A stretch of DNA of 22,084 bases from the NCBI GenBank assembly GCA_910579225.1, contig CAJTTI010000042.1:1-22084 (forward strand). Direction: 5' to 3'. This DNA comes from an uncultured Lachnospiraceae bacterium (GTDB taxonomy: Bacteria > Bacillota > Clostridia > Lachnospirales > Lachnospiraceae). Positions 6,923-13,759 of the stretch are shown here, in pieces (position 1 is the stretch's first letter; each line of letters begins with the position of its first letter). The position numbers and the translations under genes were made by a program. The notes below the pieces were generated by a model. That model had not been told where the DNA came from, ran no database searches, and saw nothing but the letters and a program-made list of their open reading frames with translations.

Positions 6923-7234
6923 ATGGCATTTGCAACTGGTATAAATTCATGGGGAGCAGACGTGGGCAGCGTCAGAGGAACGCAAAAGAAAATTGCCTGT
7001 CAGTGCTGGTTTACCAGTACCGGGAAGGTGATGCCCCTGATGCTGAAGATTCAGGATGAGAATGGGGAAATACAGACAGTCCGGGAGATCACCGTACACT
7101 CCCAGGAAAAAAAGCGGTATGCCGGGTTTCCCACAATCGAATATGACTGCACACTGGTACTCCATGATCAGAGTGTCAGAGTATGGCTGATCTATTATCA
7201 GTCAGAAAACCGGTGGGTGATCAATTTTCGATAA
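6923..7234 (+). CDS. Small protein of unknown function, probably SOS-induced
   Basis: A 103-aa soluble protein with no signal peptide or membrane helix. ATG 6923 has AGGGAGG at optimal spacing. The sequence is rich in beta-prone segments (KKIACQCWFTSTGKVMPLMLKIQ, then TIEYDCTLVLHDQSVRVWLIYY) and ends NRWVINF, suggesting a compact beta-fold; I do not recognise the family. It is the first gene behind the double LexA-type promoter, about 95 nt from the predicted start, so induction by DNA damage is the most direct inference. A short frame (MFGKYPTETED..., 6848-6907) precedes it in the same transcript and might be a leader. No polymerase, YolD or recombination gene follows, so its cassette may be incomplete here. 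Confidence 0.7.
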   Translation: MAFATGINSWGADVGSVRGTQKKIACQCWFTSTGKVMPLMLKIQDENGEIQTVREITVHSQEKKRYAGFPTIEYDCTLVLHDQSVRVWLIYYQSENRWVINFR

Positions 7235-7255
7235 AGATATCAGGGAGACGTTTCG

Positions 7256-7278
7256 GAAAAGGCGGATACCGCTTTTCA
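7256..7278. terminator. Weak hairpin between convergent genes
   Basis: GAAAAGGCGG and CCGCTTTTC pair with one bulged G around a 3-nt loop. It lies between the + gene ending at 7234 and the - gene ending at 7283. There is no separate T-run, so terminator activity is uncertain. Confidence 0.35.
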
Positions 7279-7282
7279 CTGA

Positions 7283-7882
7283 TTATCGGGCTGCAGGTGC
7301 CGTTTCGGGAATCATTTCATACCTGTTTCCATATTCTGCTTTTGCGCATCTGGTATAGTGGGATATAAATGCAGTCTTTGCTTCGGTGTAGCCATCCCGG
7401 TCATGTTCATACTGTTTCCACAATTCAAGTTTCAGCTGCGCATATTTCTGAGCAATATGCGGATAAGCATTCAGATAATCACAAAAATACAGCTCGTCAT
7501 GGTCTCCAAACCGGCGCAGATGCAGGTGAAAGACCTGATCTGCAAACCCGTTTTCGGTATATCCTTTATTAAAGGATGACCGGTGTTGGCTTTTTGACAT
7601 GCACAGGTAGCCTGCCTGAGTTAGCAGCTCTGTAAGAGACGAAAAATCACTGTTCTTGGTGGTCTCCACCAGTATGTCAATGATCGGTTTTGCGTGGATT
7701 CCGGCTACAGCGGTGCTTCCGATGTGACAGATACGGATTACCTGGTCTGCAGGGAGTGTATGATGCAGCAGGCGGGCTTCTTCGGTATACCAGTCTTTCC
7801 AGTACGTCTTATGCCCGGTCAGTACAATTGGAAACAGCTGCCATAATTCTTCTGTACTCATTTCAAAAAGTTTTTTATGCAT
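7283..7882 (-). CDS. GrpB-family (UPF0157) nucleotidyltransferase-fold protein
   Basis: A 199-aa cytoplasmic protein of the GrpB/UPF0157 family, a nucleotidyltransferase-like fold whose biochemical role is poorly defined. The family hallmark HIGSTAVAGIHAKPIIDI lies at residues 53-70 (GST...KPIIDI), followed by a central FHLHLRRFGDHDELYFCDYL segment typical of the family, and length is normal. ATG 7882 has AGGAGAT eight bases upstream; Met8 is a less likely alternative. It lies four bases from the end of the broken M56 gene and probably shares the strong promoter at 8318-8346. The family assignment is secure; function is not inferable from context. Confidence 0.88.
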   Translation of the reverse strand: MHKKLFEMSTEELWQLFPIVLTGHKTYWKDWYTEEARLLHHTLPADQVIRICHIGSTAVAGIHAKPIIDILVETTKNSDFSSLTELLTQAGYLCMSKSQHRSSFNKGYTENGFADQVFHLHLRRFGDHDELYFCDYLNAYPHIAQKYAQLKLELWKQYEHDRDGYTEAKTAFISHYTRCAKAEYGNRYEMIPETAPAAR

Positions 7883-7886
7883 AAAG

Positions 7887-8229
7887 TTATCTCCTGCTTC
7901 TGGATAGGAAACGGCTTTTATTTGCCGTTATGTGCATTTCATCCAGACAGCGTTCATAAAGATTACGGATTTCCTGGTTCTGCAGTGGAAGCGCAGACCG
8001 CTGTAATCGGCGAAAACGGTCGCTGATCCATGGGAAGAACTGCAAAAGCCCTGACGCAGGCAGGGGAAGAAACGGAACAGATAAAAGCATAAGCATCACA
8101 TACCAGAGGCAATACTGCATCCGACTGGTAAGGCTGCCTTTTAACAGGCATTTAAAAAGAAAAGGAAGTCCGATCAGGCTGCAGAGAAAAAGGTTACTGA
8201 TCAAAAAAACGTATCATAAAGTCTGCCAT
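7887..8229 (-). pseudogene. BlaR1/MecR1-like (peptidase M56) membrane protein, frameshifted and truncated
   Basis: The start ATG 8229 (after AGGGGA) reads MADFMIRFF and stops soon after; deleting one base from a seven-T run (8209-8203) joins it to a continuous frame reading LISNLFLCSLIGLPFLFKC and SRMQYCLWYVMLMLLSVPF. This is the characteristic N-terminal pair of membrane helices of BlaR1/M56 antirepressors (SRMQYxLWxxxLxxLxVPF). Only about 114 residues remain; the protease domain with HExxH and the sensor domain are absent, and the frame stops just before the GrpB gene. No BlaI/MecI repressor gene is upstream. The gene therefore lacks its partner, its protease and a continuous frame. The homopolymer shift alone could be a sequencing error; the 3' loss could not. 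Confidence 0.75.
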
Positions 8230-8317
8230 AGTGTCCCCTGATAGTTTCGATATCAACCCTCCGTGGACAACGGGATACAGGTCGGACTATCAACCTGAAC
8301 TTACATTTGTGATAATG

Positions 8318-8346
8318 ATTATAAAGGGTGGATACAGGAATGTCAA
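8318..8346 (-). promoter_or_regulatory. Perfect-consensus sigma-70 promoter
   Basis: On the minus strand TTGACA (8346-8341), 17 bp, TATAAT (8323-8318): every base is consensus. The -35 overlaps the last codons of the kinase gene upstream. The leader downstream contains short dyads (TGATA/TATCA near 8239-8255 and CAGGT/ACCTG near 8277-8296) that could be operators. It would drive the M56 remnant and the GrpB gene. Confidence 0.85.
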
Positions 8347-9596
8347 TGCAGCTGACGGTTTGAACCACGCCTTCTTTTTTTCTCGGCTCTAAACATTTCA
8401 AATTCCACAAAAAATGTATTAATCCCGTTTTCGCTTTCCGCCCATATTTTCCCTTTGTGCCGAAGAACAATGTTTTCGGCGATGGACAGCCCAAGACCAA
8501 AGCTGCCGGTCCGGCTTCTTGCAGGATCTGCCCGGTAAAAGCGTTTAAAAAGATGCTGCAGATCCTGTGCGGAAATTTCGCTTCCTTCATCTGCGACCGT
8601 CAAAAGACAGCGCCCCCTGCCGCGGCTGTGGAGAGTGACCCAGGTGGTCCCTTTTTCGGAAGAATATTTTCCCGCATTATCCAGGAGAATATCCAAAACC
8701 TGCCGAAGCTGGGCAGGATCACCGTTTATCCTTATATTTTCTGCGATATCGGTCTGCAGAGTGAGGCCTTTTTCAAAAAAGACAGGTTCAAATGGAAGGA
8801 CTGCGTCAGAGACGATCTGGCTGAGGTTGACCGGTGAAAAGACAGGACCCGATTGGATGCTGTCCGTGCGGGCAAGTTCCAGCATCTGTTCTACCAGACT
8901 GCGCATCTGCTTTGACATGACCAGGATGCTTGAGGAGAAGGTCGTACGGTTTTCTTCCTTATAATCCGGATTCTGCAAAAGTTCTGCATTGGTCATGATG
9001 ACGGTCAGAGGCGTTTTCAGCTCATGGGACGCATCGGCGATAAACCGGCGCTGCTGTTCCCATGCTTTCTCGACCGGTTTTGCGATCCAGCCGGCCAGCA
9101 GAACACTGATGCCGAGGAAGACCAGAAAGCAGAGGATGCCGATAAAGATGCAGTTCCGCATCAGGTTTCGCAGGGTCGCCTGCTCGCTGGAGATGTCCGC
9201 ATAGACAAGTACCTGCCTGAGCGGAGTACTCAGATGGTAGTAGCGCAGATTGTATTCCTTCATGATGCCCATGGGTGCAGAAGCGGAAAAGGTATCCTCT
9301 GCCAGATCCTTCAGAAAATGTTCGTCTGAAAGGTCATAGTATCCGCCGCCGGTGGCGATCAGCTCTCCCTGGGGGCTGATCTGGAGCGTAAAATATGGAA
9401 GGCGTATATCATCAGCCAGCTCATTGGGTACATGGGGCAGGACCGGATGAAGGGCGATATCCTGCATCATACGGATGCTGTTGCTTTCCAGATTTATCTT
9501 TGTAAAAAAATAAAGTATGAACAGGATGATACAGAGCATGATCGTGAGAATGCTCATGGTGATCCATATAAATTTATGACGGAGTTTCTTCGTCAT
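8343..9596 (-). CDS. Sensor histidine kinase of the GldG/DUF4340 transporter cluster
   Basis: A 417-aa membrane kinase. Helix 1 (about 9-31) and helix 2 (about 148-170) frame a 115-residue extracytoplasmic sensor, followed directly by the H-box DASHELKTPLT with His191, N-box LLDNAGKYS, a diverged G1 box (VADEGSEIS, where DxGxG is usual), F-box LFKRFYRAD and G2 box GSFGLGLS. Only a short linker precedes the H-box. The start overlaps the 3' end of the regulator gene by 23 bp, so the two are translationally coupled. It faces the ABC/GldG operon divergently, so a signal linked to that transporter or the envelope is likely. A Lys/Arg-rich tail ends the protein. Confidence 0.92.
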   Translation of the reverse strand: MTKKLRHKFIWITMSILTIMLCIILFILYFFTKINLESNSIRMMQDIALHPVLPHVPNELADDIRLPYFTLQISPQGELIATGGGYYDLSDEHFLKDLAEDTFSASAPMGIMKEYNLRYYHLSTPLRQVLVYADISSEQATLRNLMRNCIFIGILCFLVFLGISVLLAGWIAKPVEKAWEQQRRFIADASHELKTPLTVIMTNAELLQNPDYKEENRTTFSSSILVMSKQMRSLVEQMLELARTDSIQSGPVFSPVNLSQIVSDAVLPFEPVFFEKGLTLQTDIAENIRINGDPAQLRQVLDILLDNAGKYSSEKGTTWVTLHSRGRGRCLLTVADEGSEISAQDLQHLFKRFYRADPARSRTGSFGLGLSIAENIVLRHKGKIWAESENGINTFFVEFEMFRAEKKRRRGSNRQLH

Positions 9597-10266
9597 GTTT
9601 CGTTACCTCCAGATGGTATCCCATTCTGCGGATGGCCGCAATCCGGATATTGGAACCGATGCTGTTCAGCTTTCTGCGCAGAAAGCCCACATAAACTTCC
9701 ACATGGTTTTCTACGGCATCCGAATCATAGCCCCACACTCTTGCCAGAATGGTTTCTTTGGAAAGATTGCGGCTGCCGGACTGCAGAAGAAACCGCATAA
9801 TGTCAAATTCCTTTGCAGACAGGCGGACGGTGTTGGTCCCGCAGATCAGAAGGGCCGAAGACAGATCCAGGGATGTGTTGCCGTAAGCGATCTCATCCAC
9901 CTGTGTACCCTGGCGGCGCAGCAGGGCATTGATACAGGCCAGCAGTTCTCTTGTGTCAAAGGGCTTGGTCAGATAATAATCAGCACCCGCGTTCAGGCCG
10001 GTGATCCGGTCTTCCAGTTCCGATTTTGCAGTCAGCATAAGGATGGGGGTTCCGCATTTCATGGAACGGACGTTTCGGGCCACTTCATAACCGTTCATTC
10101 CCGGCATCATCACATCCAGAATCAAAAGGTCGTAAATTCCAAGTTCCGCATATTCTTTGCCCGTCTTCCCGTCATGAGCAACCTCAACGTCAAATCCCTT
10201 TCCGGTCAGCAGGGTCAAAAGGGAATCTGCCAGCAGTTTTTCATCTTCAATGATCAGTATTCTCAT
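9574..10266 (-). CDS. OmpR-family response regulator
   Basis: A complete 230-aa regulator. The receiver domain shows acidic Asp8/Glu9-type residues (IIEDEK), phospho-acceptor Asp51 in LILDVMMPG, Thr in MLTAK and Lys101 in LTKPF. The winged-helix domain (about 128-222) contains LSAKEFDIMRFLL, the recognition-helix segment VENHVEVYVGFLRRKL and the terminal wing IRRMGYHLE. ATG 10266 follows GGAGA. It lies first in a two-gene operon with the kinase. Its promoter region carries TTTCAGC direct repeats spaced 11 bp, and the same repeat occurs before the divergent ABC operon, so it probably autoregulates and controls that operon. Confidence 0.93.
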   Translation of the reverse strand: MRILIIEDEKLLADSLLTLLTGKGFDVEVAHDGKTGKEYAELGIYDLLILDVMMPGMNGYEVARNVRSMKCGTPILMLTAKSELEDRITGLNAGADYYLTKPFDTRELLACINALLRRQGTQVDEIAYGNTSLDLSSALLICGTNTVRLSAKEFDIMRFLLQSGSRNLSKETILARVWGYDSDAVENHVEVYVGFLRRKLNSIGSNIRIAAIRRMGYHLEVTKHDEETPS

Positions 10267-10288
10267 CTTGCATTCTCCATGTTTTCTT

Positions 10289-10324
10289 ATTATAGTACAT
10301 GTCTATGCTGAAAGGAAGCTGAAA
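10289..10324 (-). promoter_or_regulatory. Operator and promoter of the regulator/kinase operon
   Basis: On the minus strand TTTCAGC (10324-10318), 4 bp, TTTCAGC (10313-10307), then TATAAT (10294-10289) after 12 bp. The -35 position (TTCCTT) is poor, so activation through the repeats is expected. The 11-bp repeat spacing is that of OmpR/PhoB-family tandem binding sites. Confidence 0.7.
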
Positions 10325-10348
10325 AAATGCAATGAAAAAGTCTGCTAT

Positions 10349-10381
10349 TTTCAGTATGGTTTCAGCGACGGGTGGTAGGAT
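10349..10381 (+). promoter_or_regulatory. Operator and probable promoter of the ABC/GldG operon
   Basis: TTTCAG (10349-10354) and TTTCAGC (10360-10366) lie 11 bp apart, followed after 9 bp by TAGGAT (10376-10381), a moderate -10. This is the mirror image of the site at 10307-10324 and has the same heptamer-4-heptamer-9-(-10) geometry as the operators at 2399 and 5523. The start codon of the ATPase is about 30 bp downstream. Confidence 0.65.
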
Positions 10382-10412
10382 GGAGGGCAGAACACAAGAC
10401 AGGAGGATCAAA

Positions 10413-11441
10413 ATGGTAACGGTTGAACATCTGACCAAACGTTATGGAGCATTTACGGCTGTGGACGATTTGTCCTTTAAGATCGAGGAAGGGCATGTAT
10501 ACGGGTTTCTGGGGCCCAATGGGGCGGGAAAATCCACCACCATGAATATTATGACCGGGTGCCTGTCCGCCACAGAAGGACAGGTGAAAATCGACGGATA
10601 TGATATATATGAAGAGCCTGACAAAGCCAAAAGAAGGTTGGGCTATCTGCCGGAACAGCCGCCGCTTTATATGAATGAAACTCCGTGGGAGTATCTGAAG
10701 TTTGTAGGAGAGGCAAAGGGACTGAGAGGAAGGGAACTGAAAAGCCAGATGGAGGCCGTGATCCTGCAGACCAGACTGGAAGGTATGGAACACTGGCTGA
10801 TTGCAAAGCTTTCCAAGGGATACAAACAGCGGGTGGGAATCGCTCAGGCGCTGCTGGGTGATCCAAAGATCGTCATTCTGGATGAGCCAACCGTGGGGCT
10901 GGACCCGATTCAGATTATTGAAATTCGGGACCTGATCCGGCAGCTTGGTCAGGAACGTACGGTCATTTTAAGTTCCCATATTCTGTCGGAAGTACAGACG
11001 ATCTGTGAAAAAGTGCTGATCATCGCCAGGGGGAAACTGGTGGCATTTGACACGCCGGAAAATCTGGAAAGGCTGTTTCAGGCGTCACACGGCGTCTCGT
11101 TTGTGGCTGAGGCAAGGGCAGAGGAAATCAATGAAATTTTAAGAGAACTGGACGTTATATCCGGCTGGCAGATGGAGACGGCGGCGGACGGAAGGAGCCG
11201 TGTGGATGTTCAGGCGGCATCCGGGGAGGCGTCGGATCTTAGCCGGAGCCTCTTTTTTGCATTTTCCCGGAAAAAGAAAGCACTTTTGGAGCTGATTCCA
11301 AAAAAAGCCAGTCTGGAAGATGTATTTATTGAGCTGACCGAGACTGATGTGCCGGGGGCAGAGGTGGCAGAGCACGAGTCAGTGGATCCGTTTAAAAATC
11401 CGGCAGAAAGCAAATCAGAGGAAAGTGGGGTGGCAGACTGA
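10413..11441 (+). CDS. ABC transporter ATPase (GldA-like)
   Basis: A 342-aa cytoplasmic ATPase powering the membrane partner encoded next. Walker A GPNGAGKST (34-42), Q-loop EQ (81-82), signature LSKGYKQR (133-140), Walker B IVILDEP (153-159) and the H-loop histidine in SSHILSEV (189) are all intact. The C-terminal 120 residues form the regulatory domain usual in GldA/NatA/DrrA-type ATPases, ending in an acidic Glu/Ser-rich tail of about 30 residues. ATG 10413 is chosen because AGGAGGATC lies five bases upstream; the frame opens earlier at 10332, before and inside the operator. The stop shares one base with the next start. Gene order with a GldG-like protein supports the GldA comparison, but not gliding. 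Confidence 0.93.
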   Translation: MVTVEHLTKRYGAFTAVDDLSFKIEEGHVYGFLGPNGAGKSTTMNIMTGCLSATEGQVKIDGYDIYEEPDKAKRRLGYLPEQPPLYMNETPWEYLKFVGEAKGLRGRELKSQMEAVILQTRLEGMEHWLIAKLSKGYKQRVGIAQALLGDPKIVILDEPTVGLDPIQIIEIRDLIRQLGQERTVILSSHILSEVQTICEKVLIIARGKLVAFDTPENLERLFQASHGVSFVAEARAEEINEILRELDVISGWQMETAADGRSRVDVQAASGEASDLSRSLFFAFSRKKKALLELIPKKASLEDVFIELTETDVPGAEVAEHESVDPFKNPAESKSEESGVAD

Positions 11442-12304
11442 TGATGGCAGTATTCAGACGCGAATTATCCGACTGTTTTCATACTTTGACGGCTTATATT
11501 TTCGGGGCATTTTTACTGGCTTTTGTGGGAGTCGGAGCAATGATCTACAACATCCAGCAGGCAGTGGCGAATTTTGAGTATGTGCTGAGCTTTGTCAGTC
11601 TGATCTTTGTGGTTCTGGTTCCGGTGCTGACCATGCGTGTCATCGCGGAAGAGAGAAAACAAAAGACCGATCAGCTTTTGTTTTCTCTGCCGCTTACTTC
11701 CACTCAGGTAGTGGTGGGAAAATATATGGCACTTCTGGTGGTCTATTTGCTTCCGCTGTGCATCATTTCCATCTACCCGTGGATCTTTTCCCAGTTCGGT
11801 GAAGTATACCTGCTTACCTCCTATGGCTCTATGGCAGCATTTTTTATCATGGGCGGCGCTTTGATCTCCATTGGAATGTTTCTCTCATCCCTGACAGAGA
11901 ACGTGGGTTTTGCGGCAGGCATTGGGATCCCCATAATCCTGTTCAACTATTACAGTGTCAGCCTGGCAGAGCATGTTTCTTCTTCTGCCTTTGGGTCAGC
12001 GGCGGTTCTTTGCATTCTCTGGGCTCTTTTGGGGGCAGTGATCCGTCACCTGACGAAAAATGAGGGAGTGGCCTATGGGGTATCGCTTGTTCTGATCGCC
12101 GCAACCGGAGCCGTATATTGGATGAAACCGGAAATATTCGAAGGGTTGTTGCCGGAGCTTATGAGACAACTGTCTTTGTTTGAACGGTTTTATACCTTTG
12201 TGTCAGGTGTTTTTGACCTGACGTCCATTGTCTATTATTTTACCATAATTGTATTTTTCCTGTTCCTGACCGTGCAGTCGCTGGAAAAAAGGAGGTATAA
12301 CTGA
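11441..12304 (+). CDS. ABC-2 type permease (GldF-like)
   Basis: A 287-aa integral membrane protein with six predicted helices: FGAFLLAFVGVGAMIY, VSLIFVVLVPVLTM, a cytoplasmic EERKQKTDQLLFSLPLTSTQVVVGKY segment, then further pairs to the C-terminus. The ERKxxTDQLLxSLPL coupling segment is typical of ABC-2 permeases of the NosY/GldF kind that contact the ATPase. Its start overlaps the ATPase stop, and its own stop overlaps the next start (TGATG), so stoichiometric, coupled translation is likely. Met at 11441 and 11444 are equally possible. Substrate is unknown; no drug-efflux-specific feature was seen. Confidence 0.92.
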   Translation: MMAVFRRELSDCFHTLTAYIFGAFLLAFVGVGAMIYNIQQAVANFEYVLSFVSLIFVVLVPVLTMRVIAEERKQKTDQLLFSLPLTSTQVVVGKYMALLVVYLLPLCIISIYPWIFSQFGEVYLLTSYGSMAAFFIMGGALISIGMFLSSLTENVGFAAGIGIPIILFNYYSVSLAEHVSSSAFGSAAVLCILWALLGAVIRHLTKNEGVAYGVSLVLIAATGAVYWMKPEIFEGLLPELMRQLSLFERFYTFVSGVFDLTSIVYYFTIIVFFLFLTVQSLEKRRYN

Positions 12305-13746
12305 TGAAGAAACCCGCGCTTCAAAACCGCATTGCCCTGCAGGGAGGTTCTTATTCGCTCATGGTCGCTCTGATTGTACTTGCAATTCTGATCGCGGTCA
12401 ATGTTCTGGCATCTGTGCTGCCAAAATCCATGACACAGCTGGACATCAGCTCCACAAAGCTGTACTCCATTACAAGCAATACAAAGGTTGTGGTGAATGC
12501 CCTGGAAAAGGATGTGACGATTTACTGGATTGTGCAGGCGGATGAAGAAGATGATGTGATAGAGAATCTGCTGGATCGGTATGAAAATCTGTCGGAGCAT
12601 ATTGAAGTGGTCAAGAAGAACCCGGATATCTATCCGGCATTTGCAGAACAGTATACCAAAGAAAACGTACAAAACAACAGTCTGGTGGTGGAATGCGGGG
12701 AGCGGAGCCGGTTTATTGGCTACGACGACATCTATCTTTATGATGCAGACATGAGTTCCTATTCTTATGACGTTTCTTTTGACGGAGAAGGAGCCATCAC
12801 CTCAGCGATTGATTACGTGGTAAATGAAGACCAGCCCAAGCTCTATGTACTGGAAGGGCATGGAGAGGCGGAACTCTCAGCGGTTTTTCAAGAACAGCTG
12901 GAAAAAGAAAACATGGAATTAAATGCATTTTCCCTGCTGACCGCGGATGCAGTTCCAGAAGATGCCGACGGCATCCTGATCTATGGACCGTCCAGCGATA
13001 TTTCCGCTGAAGAAAAGAGCATGCTGGAAGAGTATGTATCCGGCGGAGGAAAACTGATGGTGCTGGCCGGCCCCGCAGAGGATGGGATGCTGACCAATCT
13101 GTACGGCATTCTGAAGGACTACGGCGTGGAAGCAGCGGACGGAATCGTTGTGGATATGGACCGTGCGCACTATGCATTTCAGTCCCCCTATGTGCTGCTT
13201 CCGGACCTGCACAGCAGTGAGATTACAGATCCTCTGATTCAGGAGAATTATTACGCAATTATGCCCGTCGCACAGGGCCTGACCATTCAGGAGACGGAAT
13301 CGGAACAGGTGACGCCGCTGCTTACGACCTCGGAACTGTCATACAGTAAGGCAGACGGGTATGCGCTGTCTTCCTATGAAAAAGAAGAAGGAGATACCGA
13401 CGGTCCCTTTGCGGTGGCCGTATCGGTTGCGGCAGAACAAGGCGGGCAGATTGTCTGGTTCTCATCTTCAGATTTTCTGGACGAAATGTATCATGCGTAT
13501 TCATCGGGGGCAAACCTGGATCTGGCCATGAATGCAGTGTCTTCGCTTATCGGAGAAAATGAAGCCGTGGCCATACGCAGCAAATCTCTGAATTATCATT
13601 ACCTGACCATCAGCGATTCCACCGCTTCTTTCCTGAAAATGATCATGATTGCGCTGTTTCCTCTGATGTATCTGGGAACCGGAATCTGCGTGACTGTCTG
13701 GCGAAGAGAGGCTGCAAAGCCCGTACAGGAAGCCGCCAAACGATAA
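12304..13746 (+). CDS. GldG-like ABC auxiliary protein
   Basis: A 480-aa membrane-anchored extracytoplasmic protein of the GldG/ABC-transporter-auxiliary family. One helix (about 19-41) is followed by the hallmark QLDISSTKLYSITSNTK and a domain with VTIYWIV and LYVLEGHGEAELS; a second region (DGILIYGPSSDISAEEKSMLEEYVSGGGKLMVLAGP, best read as a GATase-like Rossmann fold) follows, and a C-terminal helix (about 445-465) returns to the membrane. In Bacteroidota GldG partners GldA and GldF; in clostridia the equivalent cassette has no established function and no gliding. The acidic QADEEDDVIENLLDRY segment is also typical. Start overlaps the permease stop. Family confidence is high; role is unknown. 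Confidence 0.9.
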   Translation: MKKPALQNRIALQGGSYSLMVALIVLAILIAVNVLASVLPKSMTQLDISSTKLYSITSNTKVVVNALEKDVTIYWIVQADEEDDVIENLLDRYENLSEHIEVVKKNPDIYPAFAEQYTKENVQNNSLVVECGERSRFIGYDDIYLYDADMSSYSYDVSFDGEGAITSAIDYVVNEDQPKLYVLEGHGEAELSAVFQEQLEKENMELNAFSLLTADAVPEDADGILIYGPSSDISAEEKSMLEEYVSGGGKLMVLAGPAEDGMLTNLYGILKDYGVEAADGIVVDMDRAHYAFQSPYVLLPDLHSSEITDPLIQENYYAIMPVAQGLTIQETESEQVTPLLTTSELSYSKADGYALSSYEKEEGDTDGPFAVAVSVAAEQGGQIVWFSSSDFLDEMYHAYSSGANLDLAMNAVSSLIGENEAVAIRSKSLNYHYLTISDSTASFLKMIMIALFPLMYLGTGICVTVWRREAAKPVQEAAKR

Positions 13747-13759
13747 TAAGGAGGGGAAT

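Noticed and set aside
9595..10311. 238-codon + ORF opposite the OmpR regulator
   Set aside because: Antisense shadow of a clearly conserved two-domain regulator.
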